Part shown: in pieces, positions 1 to 4,846 of the stretch
Position numbering within the stretch: position 1 is the first letter of the stretch
Layout of the letters: every line of letters begins with the position of its first letter
From: an uncultured Nitrospina sp.
GTDB taxonomy: Bacteria > Nitrospinota > Nitrospinia > Nitrospinales > VA-1
Reading direction: 5' to 3'
Assembly: GCA_950072225.1 (NCBI GenBank)
Contig: CATMOP010000142.1
Coordinates: 1-5,902 of the forward strand
Length of the DNA stretch: 5,902 bases
Made by a program: the position numbers and the translations under genes
The notes under the pieces: generated by a model
Database searches by the model: none
What the model saw: the letters and a program-made list of their open reading frames with translations, nothing else
What the model was told of the DNA's origin: nothing

Positions 1-2
1 TT

Positions 3-10
3 AGAGGAGG
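3..10 (+). promoter_or_regulatory. Strong ribosome binding site of the response-regulator fragment
   Basis: AGAGGAGG lies 8 bases before the ATG at 19. It is a near-perfect anti-16S match and fixes the start. It shows that the gene began as a real, translated gene even though its body is broken further on. Confidence 0.7.
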
Positions 11-18
11 GGTTTTCT

Positions 19-249
19 ATGTCTGTATTTGGAAAAGCTGGCAGCACTAAAGGTAAGATTCTAATTATTGACGATGAAGAAGATGTAAGGGAAGTGATTA
101 AGCTTCATTTAGATTCTGATAAGTACGATTTAATCGAAGCCTCAAATGGAGAAGATGCAATTAAGGTGATGAAGGAGGGGTCCAACTTACTTCAAGGCTC
201 GTTGAGCCACCAAAGCTACCTGCTAGTCAGCGCTGGCAAGTCCCCTTAA
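19..249 (+). pseudogene. Truncated response-regulator receiver domain (5' fragment)
   Basis: The frame runs from the ATG at 19 to a TAA at 247-249 (76 residues). Residues 13-53 are a recognisable CheY-like receiver start: a hydrophobic first strand (KILIIDDEEDV), the acidic metal-binding pair D18/D19, an amphipathic helix, then the second strand and the SNGEDAIKVM helix. In this family the phosphorylated aspartate would lie about 45 residues after the acidic pair, near residue 63. Here family-like sequence ends around GSNLLQ (residues 54-59), and the remaining 17 residues are encoded by palindromic repeat DNA (copy A). Strands 3-5, the phospho-acceptor Asp, the switch Thr/Ser and Lys, and any output domain are all absent, so the product cannot work as a phospho-switch. 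The rest of the gene is not seen elsewhere in the window. I read it as a gene remnant cut by a repeat insertion or rearrangement. A short expressed peptide is less likely. Confidence 0.75.
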
Positions 250-310
250 AGGGGAAAGTAATTGCTCGCTACCACCGGCCGTTGACCGGCGCCTAGTGGC
301 CGCTGGTTGG
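196..310. repeat. Composite three-hairpin palindromic repeat, copy A
   Basis: The block contains three hairpins in order. H1 at 196-208 is GGCTC-GTT-GAGCC. H2 at 242-254 is CCCCTT-A-AAGGGG. H3 at 272-289 begins CCACCGGCCG and contains CCGG(275-278)/CCGG(286-289). A second H3-like half, GGCCGCTGG, at 298-306 is nearly complementary to CCACCGGCC at 272-280 (one mismatch), so 272-306 could also fold as one long hairpin. The same modules recur in the same order at 2016-2086, including the shared words CCACCGGCCG and GCTAYCTGC. The block begins where the receiver homology ends and stops against the ettA stop codon (311-313). The hairpins lack T-runs, so they are not typical intrinsic terminators, though they lie between convergent genes. 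They resemble REP/BIME-type repeats by structure; no known family is assigned. Confidence 0.65.
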
Positions 311-1987
311 TTAGTGGATCGTTAGTTTTTTATATTTGGACCGGCGATTTTCTTCTTTTCCTCCCAACTCCTGTTTGCGTTTTTCCTGATATTCTTCAAA
401 GTTTCCTTCGAACCATCTTACTTTGCTGTTTCCTTCAAAAACCAGAAGGTGTGTGCAGATGCGATCCAGGAAAAATCGGTCATGACTGATAACCAGGACG
501 CACCCGCTGAAATCGAGAATGGCGTTTTCGAGGTTGCGCAGGGTGGTCACATCCAAGTCGTTTGTGGGCTCGTCCAGAAGCAGGACGTTGCCACCCCTTC
601 TGAGCAATTTTGCCAAGTGAACCCGGTTGCGTTCTCCACCGGAAAGTTCACCCACCTTTTTTTGTTGATCTGGACCTTTGAAATTGAACCGTCCGACATA
701 GGCTCTGGAATTGATCGTCTTTCCCGCGATTTCTATATGCTCGGTACCGCCGGTGATTTCCTCGAACACGGAGTTTTCCGCGATCAAATCGTGACGGTCC
801 TGGTCAACGTAGGAAAGTTTTACGGTGGAACCCAGCTTGAGGGTTCCCAAATCGGGCTGTTCTTCATCGGCGATCATACGAAACAAAGTGGTTTTCCCGG
901 CGCCATTGGGGCCGATCAACCCGACCACCGCCCCACGAGGCACAGAGAAAGTAAGATCCTTGATGATAGGTTCTCCTTCCTGATAGCCCTTGCTAAGGGA
1001 GTCAACCTCAATAACCTGTTCGCCCAGTTGGGGGCCGGGAGCGATCTGGATTTCAAGCGAGTTGTCTTCCATGTCTATTTTGCGCGCGGAAAGTTTTTCG
1101 TATTCGTTGACCCGGCCTTTATTGTGTTTGCGTCGTGCGCCGGGAGTTTCCCTCAACCACTGCAATTCTTTTTGCAGACGTTTTTGCAAGGTGGAAGCGG
1201 ATTTTTCTCTTTTTCTCAGGATTTCGGCTTTTTGTTCCAACCAGGAACTGTAGTTGCCTTCGAACGGTCGGCCTTTGCCCTTTTCCAGTTCAAGTATCCA
1301 TTTAGTTATGTTGTCGAGAAAATACCGATCATGGGTGGAAACGATGACATTGCCGGGATAACTAGAGAGAGTGTCTTCCAGCCATTGCACGGTTTCGGCA
1401 TCAAGATGGTTGGTGGGTTCGTCCAGAAGAAGCATATCGGGTTTTTGCAGGAGCAGTTTGCAAAGGGCCACCCGCCTGGCTTCACCTCCGGAAAGAGTGC
1501 CCGCTTTCTGGTCATCGGCGGGAAGCACGAGGGCATCCATCGCCACTTCCACCTGCCGATCCAGCTCCCATCCATCGGAAGCATCAATTTGATCCTGAAG
1601 CCGGCCCATTTTTTCCATGGCTTTTTCCATTTCCTCATCCGACATGGGTTCAGCCATTTTCGCGCTGACTTCGTTGAATTCTTCAATCATTTTTTTAATG
1701 TCCGCAAAAGCCTGTTCTACATTTTCCCGGACGGTATGCTCGTTGTCTAAAGCCGGTTCCTGGGGCAGGAACCCAATTGTGGTTCCCTTTAAAGGTGTGG
1801 CGCGTCCTTCAAATTCATGGTCTTCTCCAGCCAAAATTTTAAGAAGGGTGGATTTTCCTGATCCGTTTTCTCCAACGATCCCAATTTTCGCGCCATGATA
1901 AAAACATAGGTTGATTCCACTCAGCACCTCATTACGTCCATAACGTTTGATCAGGTCCTGCATGGTGAAAATATATTCTCCTGCCAT
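311..1987 (-). CDS. ettA: ABC-F ATPase, EttA-type energy-dependent translational throttle
   Basis: This 558-residue protein has two ABC domains and no membrane segment, matching the ABC-F family and close to the length of E. coli EttA (555). Domain 1 has Walker A GENGSGKST (39-47), signature LSGGE (165-169), Walker B LLLDEPTNHLD (186-196) and switch His 219. The stretch around 100-135 (acidic, Met/Glu-rich) corresponds to the arm subdomain. A Lys/Arg-rich helical linker at about 250-303, containing TPGARRKHNKGR, corresponds to the P-site tRNA interaction motif. Domain 2 has Walker A GPNGAGKTT (359-367), LSGGE (448-452) and LLLDEPTNDLD (469-479). EttA proteins bind the ribosomal E site and gate the first peptide bond according to the ATP/ADP level. 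The ATG at 1987 is preceded by GAGAGG with a 4-base gap. The gene lies 69 bases after the methyltransferase stop on the same strand, so co-transcription is possible. Both ends abut palindromic repeats, and the last few residues (LTIH) look unconserved. Confidence 0.95.
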   Translation of the reverse strand: MAGEYIFTMQDLIKRYGRNEVLSGINLCFYHGAKIGIVGENGSGKSTLLKILAGEDHEFEGRATPLKGTTIGFLPQEPALDNEHTVRENVEQAFADIKKMIEEFNEVSAKMAEPMSDEEMEKAMEKMGRLQDQIDASDGWELDRQVEVAMDALVLPADDQKAGTLSGGEARRVALCKLLLQKPDMLLLDEPTNHLDAETVQWLEDTLSSYPGNVIVSTHDRYFLDNITKWILELEKGKGRPFEGNYSSWLEQKAEILRKREKSASTLQKRLQKELQWLRETPGARRKHNKGRVNEYEKLSARKIDMEDNSLEIQIAPGPQLGEQVIEVDSLSKGYQEGEPIIKDLTFSVPRGAVVGLIGPNGAGKTTLFRMIADEEQPDLGTLKLGSTVKLSYVDQDRHDLIAENSVFEEITGGTEHIEIAGKTINSRAYVGRFNFKGPDQQKKVGELSGGERNRVHLAKLLRRGGNVLLLDEPTNDLDVTTLRNLENAILDFSGCVLVISHDRFFLDRICTHLLVFEGNSKVRWFEGNFEEYQEKRKQELGGKEENRRSKYKKLTIH

Positions 1988-2015
1988 AATACCTCTCTAT
2001 ATAAAAAGTTGTCTC

Positions 2016-2086
2016 GGCTCAATTAGCCATTGCTATCTGCCTCCCCTGCTAAGGGGCTAGTTGCCACCGGCCGCTGGCCGAGGCTT
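2016..2086. repeat. Composite three-hairpin palindromic repeat, copy B
   Basis: H1 at 2016-2028 is GGCT-CAATT-AGCC. H2 at 2043-2056 is CCCCT-GCTA-AGGGG. H3 at 2068-2080 is CGGCC-GCT-GGCCG, sitting inside CCACCGGCCG (2064-2073). Order and orientation match copy A at 196-310, but the spacers are shorter: 14 against 33 bases between H1 and H2, and 7 against 17 between H2 and H3. The differences at H3 loop and stem positions largely keep a palindrome, as expected of a repeat selected or propagated for structure. The right end lies inside the methyltransferase reading frame and the left part lies in the leader of ettA. Confidence 0.65.
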
Positions 2087-2719
2087 TCTTAATACCACAA
2101 AATCATACTCGTTGTTAAAAACCAATTTGAACCCGATGTTTTCCGCTAGCCACTGGAAGGTCTCGGCACAGTAAAAAATAATATGGGTTGGGTCGCGTTT
2201 GTAAAACCAGTTTACGAATTCATCTGGCATGAGTCTCTTGTCTTTGGCAGGGTAAAACCGGGTCATGATCGCGAGAACTCCTCCTGGAGCCACCCGGTCA
2301 GCAATGCGCGGGATTTCCTGGGCCGGGTTTCTGAAATGCTCAAAGGTTTCCGTGGAGATGACAAGGTCATAACGCTTATCCAAATTGATGTCAGGAAAAA
2401 AGTTAGGATCATATCCGTCAGTCTTGATTCCCTGTCTTTCCAGCAGGGTTTTTAGAACGGGTTCATAGCCACAGCCATAATCCAGCGCCGATTTAATTTC
2501 GTGTGCCTGAAGAAGGGTAATTTTTTTCTGAAACATCTGGACATAACCTTCATTCTCAAGGCTGTTTTCGTGTTCCAGATAGCGTTTGACCTCTTCGTTC
2601 TGGGGTATATGGAATCTAGTTGGAACGGATATTGCCAAGCACCGTGAGCAGAGCCAGTATTCCCGGTTTTCTCCGGAGGTCAGGTAACGGGCTGAAAAAC
2701 TACATAGAGGACATTTCAT
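2057..2719 (-). CDS. Class I SAM-dependent methyltransferase with N-terminal zinc-ribbon-like CxxC pairs
   Basis: The protein has 220 residues. The N-terminus carries CPLC (3-6) and CSRC (24-27), a four-cysteine pattern expected to bind zinc. The Rossmann-type methyltransferase core follows: motif I ALDYGCGYEP (78-87), an acidic residue ending strand 2 in DGYDP (101-105, D104 a candidate ribose-binding acid), ISTETFEHF (121-129, the post-II 'ExxEH' region), and RVAPGGVLAI (142-151). A later WFYKRDPTHIIFY segment (171-183) is typical of small methyltransferases of the Methyltransf_23-like group. The substrate is unknown; this group includes enzymes acting on metabolites and surface-glycan precursors, but nothing here decides. 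The ATG at 2719 is preceded by AGGAG (10-base gap) and an abutting GAGGAG, and the zinc head at residue 3 supports this start. The tail after VVLRKP (residues 214-220, PRPAAGGN region) is encoded by repeat copy B and is probably an acquired end. Confidence 0.85.
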   Translation of the reverse strand: MKCPLCSFSARYLTSGENREYWLCSRCLAISVPTRFHIPQNEEVKRYLEHENSLENEGYVQMFQKKITLLQAHEIKSALDYGCGYEPVLKTLLERQGIKTDGYDPNFFPDINLDKRYDLVISTETFEHFRNPAQEIPRIADRVAPGGVLAIMTRFYPAKDKRLMPDEFVNWFYKRDPTHIIFYCAETFQWLAENIGFKLVFNNEYDFVVLRKPRPAAGGN

Positions 2720-2763
2720 CTCCTCAATTCTCCTGGGCTTTCCAGTTGTAATCAGGATTTTTC

Positions 2764-2792
2764 TTGATTCTTGCCATCTGCTCCATGATAAT
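2764..2792 (+). promoter_or_regulatory. Candidate sigma-70-type promoter for efp
   Basis: TTGATT (2764-2769) and GATAAT (2787-2792) are separated by exactly 17 bases, matching the consensus -35/-10 at 4/6 and 5/6 positions. They lie about 70 bases before the efp ATG, in a gap between divergent genes where efp needs its own promoter. This is seen by eye only; no start site is known. Confidence 0.4.
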
Positions 2793-2864
2793 CGTTTGAT
2801 CCAAAGGGTGAATAACTCGTTTTATCCTGCTTCAACAAATCAATAAATTTAGGGAAATTGTCGA

Positions 2865-3437
2865 ATGGTTGCTTTTGTTAATGGTAACGGGCTTCGTCCC
2901 GGTCATGTGATCAAGGTTAAGGGTGATTTATATCGTGTTATGTCGGCCGAACATCGCACTCCAGGAAAAGGAAGAGCCTTCATGCAGGCCAAGCTTAGAA
3001 AATTGAAGGATGGAACGCAAACAGAAATTAAGTTCCGCGCAGATGAATCGATTGAACGCGCCGAAATGGAGCAGGTAGAGATGGAGTATTTATATGATGA
3101 CCCTTCGGGCCTTTGTTTTATGAACTGCGAAACTTATGAGCAGATGTTCCTCGATGAAAAAGTCATGGGTGATGGCAAAAAGTTCCTTTTGTCCAATGCC
3201 CGGGTAACGATCGAATTTTGTGACGATAGCCCCATCGGAGTGTCTTTCCCCGAGACCGTGGATCTCAAAGTAACCGATACCGAACCGCCTCTGAAAGGAG
3301 CTACTGCTTCCGGATCAGGAAAACCCGCAACGCTTGAAACCGGTTTTGTTGTCACGGTGCCACAGTTTATCCAAACAGGTGAATGGGTAAGCATTTCTAC
3401 CTCATCGGGAGAGTATTTGGAGCGGGCGAAGAAATGA
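2865..3437 (+). CDS. efp: Translation elongation factor P
   Basis: The protein has 190 residues, the usual EF-P length. The N-terminal KOW-like domain (about 1-65) starts with the typical LRPGHVIKVKGDLYRV pattern. The tip loop HRTPGKGRAF puts Lys35 at the site that is post-translationally modified in many bacteria (Lys34 in E. coli, beta-lysylated; aminopentanol-type in Bacillus). Domain II spans about 66-128 and domain III about 129-190, with the family-typical VTDTEPPLKG (136-145), TLETG and VPQFIQTGEWVSIST segments. EF-P binds between the P and E sites and relieves stalling at consecutive prolines. The ATG at 2865 has an AGGGA-like site about 10 bases upstream. The gene is divergent from the methyltransferase and precedes the tol operon by 205 bases. 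No modification enzyme (EpmA, EpmB, EarP, YmfI) is in the window, so the type of modification is open; a Lys at the tip argues against the Arg-rhamnosylation type. Confidence 0.97.
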   Translation: MVAFVNGNGLRPGHVIKVKGDLYRVMSAEHRTPGKGRAFMQAKLRKLKDGTQTEIKFRADESIERAEMEQVEMEYLYDDPSGLCFMNCETYEQMFLDEKVMGDGKKFLLSNARVTIEFCDDSPIGVSFPETVDLKVTDTEPPLKGATASGSGKPATLETGFVVTVPQFIQTGEWVSISTSSGEYLERAKK

Positions 3438-3527
3438 TTCTGAAATCCGGAGAATAAATGTTGCGCCTGCAACCTGTTTGAATTTGCCGCGATTACATAT
3501 TCCCTTGTTTTTCCTGTTCAATAAAAT

Positions 3528-3556
3528 TTGACTTAAACCGAGGATTTAATTAAAGT
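3528..3556 (+). promoter_or_regulatory. Candidate promoter for the tolQRA operon
   Basis: TTGACT (3528-3533) and TAAAGT (3551-3556) are separated by 17 bases, in an AT-rich stretch about 87 bases before the tolQ start. The -35 matches 5/6 and the -10 4/6 of the sigma-70 consensus. The rest of the 3438-3642 gap shows only a short weak palindrome (3460-3473) and no gene. Confidence 0.4.
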
Positions 3557-3630
3557 AAACCGTTAATTTATTTAGAAGAAAATAAAATTTTACCTTTTGG
3601 CGTCCTGCCTTTGGGCCTCATTTTCCTGCG

Positions 3631-3636
3631 AAGAGG
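3631..3636 (+). promoter_or_regulatory. Ribosome binding site that selects the GTG start of tolQ
   Basis: AAGAGG ends 6 bases before the GTG at 3643. A second GTG at 3641 is out of frame. The next in-frame ATG is at codon 22, which would remove the periplasmic N-terminus and reach the first membrane segment, so the GTG start is preferred. Confidence 0.6.
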
Positions 3637-3642
3637 TTCCGT

Positions 3643-4404
3643 GTGCAAAATGTAATTTCTGATAACCCCTTAAGCCTTGTTGAGTTGGTCGTGCAGTCGA
3701 GTTTGATGGCCAAAGGTGTCCTGCTTTTGCTCCTGATATTTTCCGTTGTATCATGGGCTATCATTATCAACAAGTTCAGAACCTATCGAGTGGCGAAAAA
3801 TGAAGACGATCGATTTCTGGAAACTTTCTCGAAGACGGAAAACCTGACGCATATTTATAACTTTGCGAAAGAGTTGCGGGTCAGCCCCTTGGCCCGGATA
3901 TTCCTGACTGGCTATCGTGAACTTTATATTTTTCAGGAGATGGCCAAGGGAGAGCGTAAAAAACGTGGGGAATCTCCATTAACCGGAGGCGAGTTGGTAA
4001 CCCCCAGGGACTTGAAAGGCATTAGCCTTGCCCTTAATAAAGCCACCAACCGGGAAGTGAGACGCCTGTCGCACCGACTTGAGTTTCTGGCTACAACGGG
4101 AAGTACGACTCCCTTTATTGGGTTGTTTGGGACGGTTTGGGGAATCATGCATTCTTTCCGATCCATTGGGTTGCAGGGTACAGCCAGTATAGGAGGTGTG
4201 GCACCTGGAATCGCGGAGGCGCTCATCGCAACTGCCGCAGGGCTGGTGACGGCAATCCCAGCGGTCATATTCTTCAATTACTTCAATAATAAAATTGTAA
4301 TCTTTACATCTGCTATGGATGATTTTTCGCAGGATTTTATTTACATGGCGGAAAAAAACTTTGTGCGGGAACCGGTGGAGGAAAGATCATTCGATCTTTT
4401 GTGA
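3643..4404 (+). CDS. tolQ: TolQ, proton-channel subunit of the Tol-Pal system (MotA/TolQ/ExbB family)
   Basis: The protein has 253 residues starting at GTG. Three membrane segments are visible: about 22-43 (KGVLLLLLIFSVVSWAIIIN), 148-172 and 189-214. The second carries the family hallmark TTPFIGLFGTVWGIMHSF (155-172), and the third has the GIAEALIATAAGLVTAIPAV pattern (189-208) that lines the ion path. Thr residues in these two helices sit where the family places its proton-path hydroxyls. The cytoplasmic loop between segments 1 and 2 has a basic/Gly-rich stretch at about 100-125 (GERKKRGESP). The protein is about 20 residues longer than E. coli TolQ (230), and that stretch may account for much of the difference. 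TolQ forms a pentamer around TolR and uses the proton gradient to drive TolA. ExbB is the main alternative, but the tolR and tolA-like neighbours and the GTVWGIMHSF signature favour TolQ. It ends 44 bases before tolR. Confidence 0.92.
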   Translation: MQNVISDNPLSLVELVVQSSLMAKGVLLLLLIFSVVSWAIIINKFRTYRVAKNEDDRFLETFSKTENLTHIYNFAKELRVSPLARIFLTGYRELYIFQEMAKGERKKRGESPLTGGELVTPRDLKGISLALNKATNREVRRLSHRLEFLATTGSTTPFIGLFGTVWGIMHSFRSIGLQGTASIGGVAPGIAEALIATAAGLVTAIPAVIFFNYFNNKIVIFTSAMDDFSQDFIYMAEKNFVREPVEERSFDLL

Positions 4405-4448
4405 CTTGTTAAGCAGTCCTTCCCGCGGTTTTTGAAATTAAATCGCTT

Positions 4449-4841
4449 ATGAGAAAGCACCGAAGACCGTATCTGGCAGAAATTAACGTGACGCCCTTTG
4501 TGGATGTCATGCTGGTATTGCTGGTTATTTTCATGATCACAGCGCCACTCATGCAACACGGCATGGAGGTCCAACTTCCTAAAGCATCGATCGCCCCTAT
4601 TCCCATCAAAGAAATTCCAACTATCACTTTAAAGAGCAACAAAAAAATATTCTGGAAGCAGGAGGAACAGGCGAACCTGATGGGCTTAACCCGTAATGTG
4701 GAGCAGTATATCCAAGCCCATAAAGAAGGGGGAGTTTATCTGCGAGCGGACAAGACGCTGGACTATGGTTTCGTCATGCATGTATTATCCACTGTGAAGC
4801 AGGCTGGAGTGCAAAATATTGGGATGGTGACACAACCTTAA
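4449..4841 (+). CDS. tolR: TolR, stator partner of TolQ (ExbD/TolR family)
   Basis: The protein has 130 residues. A short basic cytoplasmic N-terminus (RKHRRP) leads into AEINVTPFVDVMLVLLVIFM, the ExbD/TolR signature. Asp19 in the membrane helix (about 17-36) is the proton-carrying acid equivalent to Asp23 of E. coli TolR. A periplasmic domain of about 90 residues follows, ending in the YLRADKTLDYGFVMHVLSTVKQAG pattern typical of the family's C-terminal fold. No good ribosome binding site precedes the ATG at 4449, and an in-frame stop at 4410-4412 leaves no other plausible start, so translation may be coupled or weak. It is followed by the tolA-like gene after 5 bases. TolR binds peptidoglycan and transmits stator movement to TolA. 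Confidence 0.92.
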   Translation: MRKHRRPYLAEINVTPFVDVMLVLLVIFMITAPLMQHGMEVQLPKASIAPIPIKEIPTITLKSNKKIFWKQEEQANLMGLTRNVEQYIQAHKEGGVYLRADKTLDYGFVMHVLSTVKQAGVQNIGMVTQP

Positions 4842-4846
4842 GAGTC

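Noticed and set aside
180..207. attC-like words: RYYYAAC match (180-186) and GTTRRRY match (201-207)
   Set aside because: The two sites are only about 14 bases apart and lack the attC inner palindrome. The first lies in receiver coding sequence, and no integrase or cassette array is visible. They are chance matches to loose consensus words.
242..254. Hairpin CCCCTTAAAGGGG as an intrinsic terminator of the response-regulator fragment
   Set aside because: No T-run follows on either strand, and the same hairpin recurs in copy B as part of a repeat unit, so it is listed as repeat structure instead.
449..1750. Long plus-strand open frame of 433 codons opposite ettA
   Set aside because: It is antisense to a complete, motif-rich ABC-F gene. 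Its translation is Phe/Gly/His-rich with no recognisable domain and no ribosome binding site, so it is a shadow of ettA codon usage.
311..1987. ettA plus flanking repeats as a transposon or antibiotic-resistance ABC-F cassette
   Set aside because: No transposase or target-site duplication is visible, the repeats are direct and not terminal inverted, and the protein has EttA-type features of a housekeeping translation factor, not a resistance subtype.
3460..3473. Palindrome GTTGC-GCCT-GCAAC after efp as an intrinsic terminator
   Set aside because: The stem has only 5 pairs and is followed by CTGTTTG with no proper T-run, so it is too weak to call a terminator.
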